DNA from: Pseudomonadota bacterium
Lineage (GTDB): Bacteria; Pseudomonadota; Gammaproteobacteria; Burkholderiales; Burkholderiaceae_B
NCBI GenBank assembly: GCA_023387815.1
Contig: JAEWHK010000037.1
Span: 45,258-109,257 of the forward strand
Length of the DNA stretch: 64,000 nt
Direction of reading: 5' to 3'
Below are positions 1 to 9,100 of this stretch, piece by piece (within the stretch, counting starts at the first letter, position 1; every line of letters begins with the position of its first letter). A program made the position numbers and the translations under genes. The notes below the pieces were generated by a model. That model saw nothing but the letters and a program-made list of their open reading frames with translations. It made no database searches and had not been told where the DNA came from.

Positions 1-1165
1 GCCGCTGGTCAAGTTTGTCAAAGGCGTGGCACTGGAAACCACGCTGTTGCGCGAAGACGAGCAGAACCAGCGTTCGCTGATTGATCGGGCGCGTGAACGC
101 GTCAGTGGCTCCACGCAGTCGCTCGAATCCATGTTCGGCCCTACCGGTATCGATAATCCCATACGCAAGGATGCGACCGAAGAGAAGCTGGAAAAAATGG
201 TCGACAATCATTTCGTGCAGTACCGTGAACTGGCCAGAAGTGCCGGCCAGGGTGTGCCCCCGCCCATTGAAGGCACGACGGGTCTGCTTAACGAGCTGTA
301 CACCTACCTGACGGCGGCGGACACTGCGCTGCGCAGCCAGAGTCCCTTGCCGCCCGGAGACGTGCTGACCAAGCTGCAGGCCGAGGCTGGCCGCGTTCCG
401 CCGGCCGTGGGCGATGTGCTCACGGATCTTTCGGTAACCGCATCGCGCCAGGTGGCGGGTGTGCGTCAGGAAAAAGTGGGTGAAGATGTGAACGCCGTGC
501 TGGGCAATTTCTGCCGTCGTTCGATTGCCGGCCGCTATCCTTTTGGCAATTCGTCCAAGGATGTGGCACCCAACGATTTCGCGCGGTTTTTTGGTCCTCA
601 GCAAATGATGGATCAGTTTTTCAAGGAAAATCTGTCCAGCCTGGTGGATATGAGTGGCGGCCGCTGGCGCTTCAAACCAGGTATTGACGGCAACAAGGGC
701 GGCGTAGCAGGTTTCCTGGATTCATTCGAAAAGGCGGCCGTGATACGTGATGTCTATTTTGCTGCCGGTAAAATGGAGCCTTCCTTCAAGGTGGCGGTCA
801 GACCCATAGACATGGACCCGGAAATCACGCAGATGGTGATGGAAGTGGATGGGCAGACGCTGACGTATGCGCATGGTCCGCAGGTGGGAATTACCATGGA
901 GTGGCCCGGCAAGCAGGGGAGCAACCAGGTCAGCATCAGTCTGCAGCCGCAAATGGGAACTTCCGGCATTTCAGCCTCAGGGCCATGGGCACTGAACCGA
1001 CTGCTGGACCGCGCCAGCCAGCGCCAGGGGCGTTCGCCAGAGATCACCGTGGCCACATTCAATATTGGTGGTCGCAGCGTGACGCTTGAGTTTGCGGCGT
1101 ATTCGGCCAAGAGTCCCTTCCGCCTTTCCGATATGCGCAGTTTCCGATGCCCGGGAAGGGGCTAG
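1..1165 (+). CDS. tssM: T6SS membrane-complex protein TssM (IcmF), 3' part
   Basis: C-terminal portion of the large inner-membrane protein TssM, which with TssL and TssJ forms the envelope-spanning complex that anchors the type VI secretion tail. The frame is open from base 2 and ends at TAG 1163-1165, giving about 387 visible residues; the start lies outside the window. A family TssM is around 1100-1300 residues, so this is the periplasmic C-terminal third, which contacts TssJ. It carries a typical run of aromatic and glycine residues (NDFARFFGP, GGRWRFKPG) and a late beta-rich stretch (ITMEWPGKQG, PWALNRLLDRA) as in IcmF-related C-terminal domains. tagF follows two bases after the stop, so the two are co-transcribed. 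Assignment by family resemblance is firm; the truncation is only a window-edge effect. Confidence 0.9.
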   Translation, partial: PLVKFVKGVALETTLLREDEQNQRSLIDRARERVSGSTQSLESMFGPTGIDNPIRKDATEEKLEKMVDNHFVQYRELARSAGQGVPPPIEGTTGLLNELYTYLTAADTALRSQSPLPPGDVLTKLQAEAGRVPPAVGDVLTDLSVTASRQVAGVRQEKVGEDVNAVLGNFCRRSIAGRYPFGNSSKDVAPNDFARFFGPQQMMDQFFKENLSSLVDMSGGRWRFKPGIDGNKGGVAGFLDSFEKAAVIRDVYFAAGKMEPSFKVAVRPIDMDPEITQMVMEVDGQTLTYAHGPQVGITMEWPGKQGSNQVSISLQPQMGTSGISASGPWALNRLLDRASQRQGRSPEITVATFNIGGRSVTLEFAAYSAKSPFRLSDMRSFRCPGRG

Positions 1166-1167
1166 TC

Positions 1168-1911
1168 ATGAGCGGGATCAGTATCGATCAGCTCTCAGAT
1201 TCTCTCGGCTGGTACGGCAAAATGCCATCCAGCGGAGATTTTGTCCATCGTCGCCTGAATCAGTCCATCATCGGCTGGTGGCATCGGTGGCTCAGTTCCG
1301 GGCTGGTTGCCATGCACGAGTCTGTGCTGCTGTCGGCCGAACAGGAATATCTGAGCGCACCGATATGGAATTTTCTGATTCCGGCCTCTCTGGGTTGTGA
1401 TGTGGTGCAGATGGGATGCCTGGCGCCCAGTCGTGATCGGGTGGGACGTGTTTATCCACTGATGGCAGTGCTGTATGTGCACCCCTCGCAATATGAATCG
1501 CAGCAGGTGGCCGGGTCGGGCCGGTTTTACGAACACATCGGGCGCAGTCTGCTTGCCGCTGTGGGGCACGGCTGTTCAACCGCGCAGTTCGAGCAGAATA
1601 TTCAGGGTGCGCGCGGAACATTGACACAGATGCTGACAAGGGCATCCACCCAGGTCTCGGAAGATGATGGCAGCAGTGATATTCTGGATATTCTGAACGG
1701 CGGGCATGAAACACCGCCCATCGAGAAGCTGGACCAGAATGATTCGCGCTGGCCGCAACTGGCTTTCTGTTTCAACAGTGATGCACACAACAGTTACTGG
1801 TGGACGAACCAGGCCAATGGCGCAGCGCAGAAGTCAATGGTGCACGGCGGTGCGCTGAATATCACGCTGTTCAATTCGCTCTTCGTGACGCATACGAACT
1901 TTAGCCTGTAA
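1168..1911 (+). CDS. tagF: T6SS-associated protein TagF
   Basis: A 247-residue protein of the TagF (DUF2094) family, which in Pseudomonas restrains T6SS firing post-translationally and acts alongside the PpkA/PppA threonine-phosphorylation pathway. The family signature is the N-terminal WYGKMPSSGDFVHRRL stretch (about residues 14-29), followed by a W-rich region and PIWNFLIPA. An in-frame ATG 21 bases upstream (1147) would overlap tssM. ATG 1168 is preferred because GGAAGGGG lies about 8 bases upstream of it and the start then follows the tssM stop directly. The gene downstream is a kinase-like membrane protein, consistent with a phosphorylation-linked regulatory branch. Confidence in the family is high; its role here is inferred from the family. 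Confidence 0.9.
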   Translation: MSGISIDQLSDSLGWYGKMPSSGDFVHRRLNQSIIGWWHRWLSSGLVAMHESVLLSAEQEYLSAPIWNFLIPASLGCDVVQMGCLAPSRDRVGRVYPLMAVLYVHPSQYESQQVAGSGRFYEHIGRSLLAAVGHGCSTAQFEQNIQGARGTLTQMLTRASTQVSEDDGSSDILDILNGGHETPPIEKLDQNDSRWPQLAFCFNSDAHNSYWWTNQANGAAQKSMVHGGALNITLFNSLFVTHTNFSL

Positions 1912-1975
1912 CGGTGATGGTTGCGGCTGACCGCGACGACACCCATAACAGGCATGACTTAGGGAAAGAGACATC

Positions 1976-4783
1976 ATGGCGACAACGATTCAGGAACTGC
2001 AAGGCAATGCCGACCCTTCATGGCAGCCACTGGAGAAATCCAGTCTGTGCACAGGCAGCGCGACACAGGGACAACTGGAAGATCTGGTACTGGATCTGCT
2101 GCCGCAGCTCAAAGCGCTGCATGCGCAGCAGCGCATTTATGGTGCCTGGTCTTTGCAGACGGTTTTTCTGGATTCCGTGGGTCGTGCCATGCTGCTGCCG
2201 GGCGTGAGCCAGCCTTTTACCAAGAATGCCGCCGAGGCGATTCAGGGTAACGATGATTTTGCCGCGATCGAACTGCAGACAGACGACCCTGCCTGGCGCA
2301 TTGGTCCCTGGACGGATGTGTATGGACTTGCCGCTGTACTGCGCACGCTGATCACCGGTCAGCCCCCGCAAAGCCCGGTACGACGCTTTGTGAAGGATAC
2401 GCTGGAGCCGCTGGCCGGGGTCATGCCGGCAGGCTTCTCGCGCCAGTTCCTGCGCACGATTGATCTGAGCACGGTGCTGCAATCCGCCCTGCGCCTGCAG
2501 TCCGTAGATGAAATGTCGGGCATGATGGGTCTGTCTTCGGCAGCGTCAGCGCCGAGTCCTATGAGTTCGGCGTCAGCAGGTGCTGCGGGAGCAGGTTCTG
2601 CATCACCAAATGTTGCGTCGGCACGGGATGCGGCAGGATCGTCAGCCGGTCTGTTGGGCGGCGTTGCAGCGGCGGGAGGCGCCGGGCGGGCCGCGCCAGA
2701 ACAGACAGCCCAGGAACAGGCCAGAGCGCAGCAGGAACAAGAAGAGCAGGCCAGGGCAGAACAAGCCAGAGTGGAGCAGGCCCGGGCAGAGCAGGTAAAA
2801 GCACAACAGGCCTCGCAGGAACAGGCGCGCCTGGAGCAGGAGAGGGTCGAGCAGGCCAGAGCGGAACAAGCCAAAGCGGAGCAGATCAGGGCAGAACAGT
2901 TAAAAGCGGAGCAGGCCGCACAGGAACAAGCCCGCCTTGAGCGGGAGAAGGCAGAACAGATTCGCGCAGAGCAGGCGAGAGCGGAAGCTGAACAGGCCAA
3001 TGCCCGTTCAGCAAAAGCGGATTCGATCGCTGCCGGGGGCGTCGCTGCAACAGGAGCTGCTGCTGCGGCGGCTGCCAGTGGGGCGGCCAATGCCACTACT
3101 GCCAATGCAGCAAAAGATCCTCGGACGAATGAGATACCGGACGAGCGAACGGATGCGACAGCCCGCGATGGCGACGGGGGCAATCAGCCACCGGATTCCA
3201 TAGACAGCAGAAAGCCTGTTGCACCTCCGCCACCGCCGGAAGACAAAAAGCGCAGTCCCGTGCTTCTGATTGCACTGGTTCTGGCTGCGGCAGCCGCCAG
3301 TGCCTATTTTGGTTTCAGCGACAAGTCGGACACCGAGTCGGCGCCCGCCACTGCGGCCAATCAGGAAGCAAATCCGTCATCCTCCGGCGCAGAGTCTTCA
3401 GAGAACCCGGCCGCAACGGGCGGGTCGACGGCTGCGGAGACCAGCAATAACGCGAATACCGGCGACGCGGCAACATCAGACAATGCCACAGCGTCTGGCG
3501 ATGCAGCGACAGCAAGTTCGAACGCGGGAACAGCGGCCTCGTCAGAAGGTGGTGGTACATCTGCCACAGATAGCGCATCGCCCGCAACGGAAGCGGCAAG
3601 CGCGACAGGCGCCACGCCGTCGACAGCCACCAATAATCATCCAACGCCAGCCGATGGCACTGACGCAGCATCGTCCGGCAGCGATACGGCCAGCCAATCC
3701 ACATCCGATGCATCATCGTCACAGCCAGCAGGGTCTGAGCCATCCGGCGCAACGCCAGAGACAGGGGCAACAGCCGGATCCTCTGAACCTGCCGCGTCCT
3801 CTGCGACTGGTGCAAGCCCCATGCCGGGCACCGAAGGCACCGGACCAGCGGCAGGCAACGCGTCTGACACTGCCGGTTCTGCTGCGGCAGGTTCGTCCGG
3901 CGATGGCGCCTCAGACCAGTCAACGGCAGCCAACCCCGCGTCTTCCGCTCAGGCCGCCGCAGAACAGGCGCGCGTAGACGAAGAAGCGCGGCGTGTCGAA
4001 GAGGCGACCAAGGCGGAAGAAGCCCGACTGGCTGCTCAAAGCCAGCAGTTACAATCGGGAACAGGGACATCAACGGGTACTGCAGCGGATACATCAACAC
4101 AAGCCTCGTCCGCGGGTGCCCCCGATCAATCGGCGACAACCACCGATAGCAGTAGCACGACTGCGGCTTCAGGCAATACTGCCCAGCCCACGACAGAAGC
4201 CGATACCTCCGGTTCAGGCTCAACCAGCGCCAGCAGTGCTGCCGCGCCAGGCACAAGCAACGGATCCGCGGTAACGGCCGCGAGTGCAGGTGTAGGTACG
4301 GCAGCCGCGATTGCCGCGGCGGCCAGTCCTTCAGCCGGCAATACCCCGTCAACGGACACGTCCGCTGGGGTTGCTTCTTCTGCAGCCAGTCAGTCGACAG
4401 AGATGAATGCCGCGGACGCAGGGCGCGAAGAGGAAGCGGCGCAGCAGGCGAGAGAGCAGGCTGCCCTGGAGAAAGCCCGGCAGGAAGATGCGCGTCTCAA
4501 ACGAGAGCGGGAGCGTCGCCGTGCGGCAGAAGCGCGCGCCGAGCGCGGTGAGGCCGGCACGACGCGCAATGCATCCAAAGGAACCGTGTCGTTTGTCATC
4601 CGCCCCTGGGGGAACGTCTTCATCAACGGTCGTTCACGTGGCGCAAGCCCGCCGTTTCGCAGTCTGCAATTGTCGCCAGGCACGTATCAGATCATGATTA
4701 CCAATGGCGATTTGCCGCGTTACGTCAGAGTGATTACCGTCAAGTCCGGGGAAAATATCACGGTTGTGCATCAATTCCAGTAA
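1976..4783 (+). CDS. T6SS-linked membrane pseudokinase with coiled coil and PEGA-like C-terminal domain
   Basis: 935 residues. Residues about 50-175 resemble the C-lobe of a bacterial Ser/Thr kinase: the stretch GPWTDVYGLAAVL followed by LITGQPP matches the usual DVYxLGxxLYxxLTGxxP. The HRD region reads YGAWSLQTVFLD, the DFG position reads LLPG, and no ATP-binding N-lobe is visible, so catalysis looks impossible. Residues about 241-340 are an A/E/Q/R heptad-like coiled coil built on EQARAEQ units. A single membrane segment lies near 427-446 after PPPPPEDKKRSP. Then comes a roughly 390-residue Ser/Ala/Thr-rich linker with a second short coiled coil, and a PEGA-like beta domain (about 866-935; GNVFINGRSRGASPPF). 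The architecture resembles PpkA (cytoplasmic kinase, membrane helix, outside domain), and its place after tagF fits. It may be a sensor or scaffold rather than an enzyme. Family confidence is moderate; the degenerate motifs are seen directly. Confidence 0.75.
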   Translation: MATTIQELQGNADPSWQPLEKSSLCTGSATQGQLEDLVLDLLPQLKALHAQQRIYGAWSLQTVFLDSVGRAMLLPGVSQPFTKNAAEAIQGNDDFAAIELQTDDPAWRIGPWTDVYGLAAVLRTLITGQPPQSPVRRFVKDTLEPLAGVMPAGFSRQFLRTIDLSTVLQSALRLQSVDEMSGMMGLSSAASAPSPMSSASAGAAGAGSASPNVASARDAAGSSAGLLGGVAAAGGAGRAAPEQTAQEQARAQQEQEEQARAEQARVEQARAEQVKAQQASQEQARLEQERVEQARAEQAKAEQIRAEQLKAEQAAQEQARLEREKAEQIRAEQARAEAEQANARSAKADSIAAGGVAATGAAAAAAASGAANATTANAAKDPRTNEIPDERTDATARDGDGGNQPPDSIDSRKPVAPPPPPEDKKRSPVLLIALVLAAAAASAYFGFSDKSDTESAPATAANQEANPSSSGAESSENPAATGGSTAAETSNNANTGDAATSDNATASGDAATASSNAGTAASSEGGGTSATDSASPATEAASATGATPSTATNNHPTPADGTDAASSGSDTASQSTSDASSSQPAGSEPSGATPETGATAGSSEPAASSATGASPMPGTEGTGPAAGNASDTAGSAAAGSSGDGASDQSTAANPASSAQAAAEQARVDEEARRVEEATKAEEARLAAQSQQLQSGTGTSTGTAADTSTQASSAGAPDQSATTTDSSSTTAASGNTAQPTTEADTSGSGSTSASSAAAPGTSNGSAVTAASAGVGTAAAIAAAASPSAGNTPSTDTSAGVASSAASQSTEMNAADAGREEEAAQQAREQAALEKARQEDARLKRERERRRAAEARAERGEAGTTRNASKGTVSFVIRPWGNVFINGRSRGASPPFRSLQLSPGTYQIMITNGDLPRYVRVITVKSGENITVVHQFQ

Positions 4784-4825
4784 CATGGGGGTCTGATTAA
4801 CCACTTAAAACGGGATTTGCACAGA

Positions 4826-6151
4826 ATGAAAATTGGAGTTTTGCGCAGGATCATTCTTCCGGGAGCCTGTGCGGCAGCGGCCATGCTGATGCACACTCCT
4901 TCGGCAGTTGCGCAGAGTGCGGGCGGTTACAAGCCTGAATATTCGCTGTCATTTGTGTCGGATGAACGCATCGTCATTGGCCGCACTGCCAAACGGTGGC
5001 GCGAACTGGTCATGGAAAAGACCGAAGGGCGAGTTAACATCCGCATGTATCCCAATGCTTCGCTCATCAAGGGCGAGCAGACTCGGGAGGCAACCGCAAT
5101 GCGCCAGGGCGTTGCCGATATGGCGGTTGCCACGGCCAGTAATTGGTCCGGCCAGTTCCGTGCCCTCTCCATTTTCTCCCTGCCTTTTTTCATCCCCAAT
5201 ATTGATGGGACAGCCGCACTGATTCGTGGTCAGGTCGGGAAAGTCATACGTGACAATATGGACAAGGCCGGCATTGTGACTCTGGCCTGGGGTTCCTCAG
5301 GGTATCGGCAACTGAGCAATGCGCTGCGTCCTGTGCAGGCGCCCGCTGATCTGAAGGGCATGCGCGTTCGGGTGGTAGGCCTGCCGCTTTTTATGGATTT
5401 TTTCAAGGCACTGGGGGCGGCACCCGTGCAGATGAATCTGAATGGCGTGGCGGATGCCTTTGAGAAGAAAACCATCGATGGCCAGGACAATCCACTTTCT
5501 GTTTTCACCGGATTCAAGTTCAATGAACTGGGCCAGAAGTATCTGACGCTTTGGGACTATCCGGCAGATCCGATCTTCATTGCAGTCAACAAGAACGTGT
5601 GGAATAACTGGTCCAAAGCCGATCAACAGCACGTGCGAGAAGCCGCGGAGCAGGCGGTTCAGGAGACTGCTCCCATCCTGACGGCACAGGCTGCCTCTGA
5701 TACCGTCCGGAAAACGGCGCAGGAACTGACGAAAGCCGGAGTCGAAGTCACAACGCTGACGCCCGAACAAAAGGCCGCTTTCAAAAATGCGGCCATGAGC
5801 GTGCAGCAGAACTGGTCCGAGAGAATCGGTCAGGATCTGATTGATATGGCGCAGGCGGATATCAAACGCGGACCTAACCTGCCGCCGGCCAGTGATCCGG
5901 GCGCCGTGCCCGCTTCCGCCGTGCCAGCTTCTCCTAATCCCGAGCCACCCGCAGCAGAAGCGGCCCCTCCCAACGGGAACCAGGCCGCTACAGGAACCGC
6001 AGCAACTTCAGAAACGCCGGCTGCTTCTGAAACGCCTGCCGCTACAGATTCACCAGCGGCTGCGGAAACGCCCGCAGCTTCAGGAACACCAGCTGCTTCG
6101 GAGACACAGGATGCACCAGGGACGCAGGCTGCTGCCTCCGTCCCTCAATGA
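4826..6151 (+). CDS. TRAP transporter substrate-binding protein, DctP family, with repetitive tail
   Basis: A 441-residue periplasmic binding protein of the DctP type, which captures organic acids for a TRAP transporter. A signal peptide is visible (residues 1-28: MKIGVLRR, hydrophobic core, ending SAVAQS). The body carries the family pattern GEQTREATAMRQGVADMAVA, then LPFFIPN, LKGMRVRV and the DGQDNPLS region near the substrate arginine. From about residue 355 the protein continues as a Pro/Ala/Thr/Ser-rich tail with SETPAA-like units that normal DctP proteins (about 330 residues) lack. No dctQ or dctM membrane genes are adjacent, so it is an orphan. A TTG start at 4817 is possible, but ATG 4826 gives a clean signal peptide. 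Confidence 0.85.
   Translation: MKIGVLRRIILPGACAAAAMLMHTPSAVAQSAGGYKPEYSLSFVSDERIVIGRTAKRWRELVMEKTEGRVNIRMYPNASLIKGEQTREATAMRQGVADMAVATASNWSGQFRALSIFSLPFFIPNIDGTAALIRGQVGKVIRDNMDKAGIVTLAWGSSGYRQLSNALRPVQAPADLKGMRVRVVGLPLFMDFFKALGAAPVQMNLNGVADAFEKKTIDGQDNPLSVFTGFKFNELGQKYLTLWDYPADPIFIAVNKNVWNNWSKADQQHVREAAEQAVQETAPILTAQAASDTVRKTAQELTKAGVEVTTLTPEQKAAFKNAAMSVQQNWSERIGQDLIDMAQADIKRGPNLPPASDPGAVPASAVPASPNPEPPAAEAAPPNGNQAATGTAATSETPAASETPAATDSPAAAETPAASGTPAASETQDAPGTQAAASVPQ
5990..6130 (+). repeat. 18-nt coding repeats (SETPAA units) in the DctP tail
   Basis: Degenerate tandem units of about 18 bases encode successive hexapeptides SETPAA, SETPAA, TDSPAA, AETPAA, SGTPAA and SETQDA. Codons vary between units, so the repeat is selected or old at the protein level rather than freshly duplicated DNA. 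Confidence 0.7.
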
Positions 6152-6157
6152 GCCATC

Positions 6158-9100
6158 CTAGGCAATGGTCATCAGACTGGCGTTACCACCGGCGGCGGCC
6201 GTGTTGGTGCTGATGCTCTGTTCATGGACCAGACCACTCACAGCATAGCGCTGGCCATGAATGACTTCATCAGACTGCAGACCCTGGGCGATGATGATGG
6301 GGCCTTTTCTTGCCGCCAGCTCCAGGTTCAGTTGCCGCAGCGTATCGCCATCCCCTTCAAACACGGCAGCATCAAACGCCGCCTGCGCAACTTTTTCCGG
6401 AGCCACATACTCAACGCGGGCGCGTTTGTCTGCGGGCACCGCTGCCTCGACCCAGTCGCGCACCGAAGGTGCTTCAACAAACAGGGCGCGGTTGCCGGTT
6501 TCCAGAATCTGTTCGAGCTGCAGGCGGGCGCCATCGGATGACGCAGGCCAGGCCAGAACCGTGCCCCGTGGTACCAGACGATAGACATTGGTCTCGCCGG
6601 TCGGGCCGGGCAACGCCGTACCTGCCGGATTCAGTCCGGGAAGGTCGATGCCGCGTGGCATATCATCATTTCCTTCAGACAGCAGGCGATACAGATAGAG
6701 CGGACCGCCGGCTTTGGGGCCGGTACCTGACAGGCCCTGGCCGCCAAAGGGCTGTACACCCACCACGGCACCCACAATATTACGGTTGACATAAATATTG
6801 CCGGCATGGATGCGATCGCAGACGCGACCAATGGTCTCGTCGATACGCGAATGGATGCCAAAGGTCAGACCGTAGCCGGTGGCATTGATTTTGTCGATCA
6901 GTGCATCCAATTCGGCGCGCTTGTAACGGATCACGTGCAGCACAGGACCAAAGACTTCGCGCTCCAGTTCGCTGATGTCATTCAGTTCGATGATGGCAGG
7001 AGAAACAAAGGTGCCATGTTCGGTTGTGCGATCCAGCGGCAGCTGCTCGACAACATGACCGGACTGGCGCATTTTCAGGATATGACGTTCGATGATCTGG
7101 CGAGCCTGTTCATCGATCACGGGTCCGACATCGGTAGACAATAGATCAGGGCAGCCCACAGACAGTTCCTTCATGGCGCCCTTGATCATGTTCAGAACAT
7201 GATCTGCCGCGTCTTCCTGAATGCACAGCACGCGCAGGGCAGAGCAGCGCTGGCCGGCCGAATCGAAAGCTGAGTTGAGCACATCGTAAACAACCTGTTC
7301 AGCCAGGGCAGATGAATCCACAATCAGCGCGTTTTGTCCGCCCGTCTCGGCAATCAGCGGAATAGGATGACCATGGTTGTCCAGGCGACCAGCCAGTTTG
7401 CCGGCGATGATGCGTGCCACGTCTGTCGAGCCGGTGAACATCACACCGCGAATCGCGGGATGTGAAACCAGCTGATCTCCCACGGTTTCTCCCTGACCGG
7501 GCAGCAGTTGTACCGCTTCCTTCGGAATACCGGCCTCGTGCAGGATGGCAACCGCCTGGGCGGCGATCAGAGGAGTCTGCTCGGCGGGTTTGGCCAGAAC
7601 GGTATTGCCGGCAGCCAGGGCGGCACTGACCTGTCCTGTAAAGATAGCCAGCGGGAAGTTCCACGGGCTGATACACAGCACCGGACCCAGGGGTCGATGA
7701 CGGTCTTCGCTGAAGTTGTCCTCAATCTGATCCGCGTAGTAACGCAGAAAATCCACGGCCTCGCGCACTTCTGCAATGGCGTTGGGTAAAGACTTGCCGG
7801 CCTCACGAACGATCAGACCCAGCAGGGGCTGCATGCGAGACTCCAGCAACTGCGCGGCGCGGCGCAAGGCTTTTGCACGGTCTTCCACCGGTGTGGCCTG
7901 CCAGATGGGCGCCATGGCAACAGCCGCATCCACGGCCTGAGTGACATCTTCTGGCGTGGCTTCAATGACTTCGCCCACCACATCGCGATGATCCGCGGGG
8001 TTGAGCATGGGTTTGCGTCTGGCGGCCTTGTCTTCGTCATCGGAAGTCTCATAAAGCGTCGGCGCGGCCAGCCACGGTTGTGTGGCGCCGTTAAGCAGGG
8101 CAGCAGCCAGTGAACCCAGGCGATGTTCGTTGCTCAGGTCGATGCCGCTGGAGTTGCGACGTCCCGGTTCGCCGTCAATGTTATACAGATCACGAGGCAG
8201 CGGGATTTTGTCGTGCGGCGCGCCCAGCGGCTGGATCGCGCTGGCCACTTCGATGGGGTTGGCAATCAGGGTGTTGATATCGATGCTTTCGTCTCCGATC
8301 TGGTTGACAAAAGACGTGTTGGCGCCGTTCTCCAGCAGACGACGAACCAGATAGGCCAGCAGGGTTTCGTGCGTGCCAACGGGGGCGTAGATCCGGCATG
8401 GACGGTTGAGTTTTTTGCTGCCGACCACTTCCGAATACAGCGGTTCACCCATGCCGTGCAGGCACTGGAACTCGTACTGACCGGGGTAATAATTGCTGCC
8501 TGCCAGATGGTAAATGGCAGAAAGCGTCTGGGCATTATGCGTGGCAAACTGTGGATATACGGCATCGGGCGCCGCAAGCAGCTTGCGGGCGCAGGCCAGA
8601 TAGGACACATCGGTGTAGACCTTGCGCGTATACACAGGATAACCTTCGAGCCCATCGAGCTGGGCACGCTTGATTTCCGTATCCCAGTAAGCTCCTTTGA
8701 CCAGACGGATCATCAGGCGATGACGCGTGCGCCGTCCCAGATCGATCACGTAGTCAATCACAAACGGCGCCCGTTTCTGGTATGCCTGGATGACAAAGCC
8801 GATGCCGTTCCAGCCTTCAAATTCCCGCGTTGCGCACAGCGCCTCCAGCAGGTCCAGTGACAGTTCCAGTCTGTCTGCTTCTTCTGCATCAATGTTCAGA
8901 CCAATATCGTAGGAACGGGCGAGTCGCGTGAGGGAAACCAGACGAGGCAACAGTTCGCTGATGACACGCTCGCGCTGTGCGCGGCTGTAGCGTGGGTGCA
9001 GGGCCGACAGTTTGATAGAAATGCCGGGACCTTCGTAAATGCCGCGGCCGCCCGAGGCCTTGCCGATGGCGTGAATGGCCTGTTCGTAGGATTCGTAATA

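Noticed and set aside
2359..4352. Long open frames antisense and out of frame across the pseudokinase linker
   Set aside because: They arise from repetitive GC-rich codons of the Ala/Ser/Gln-rich linker and show compositional junk (Cys/Ser or Arg/Leu runs).
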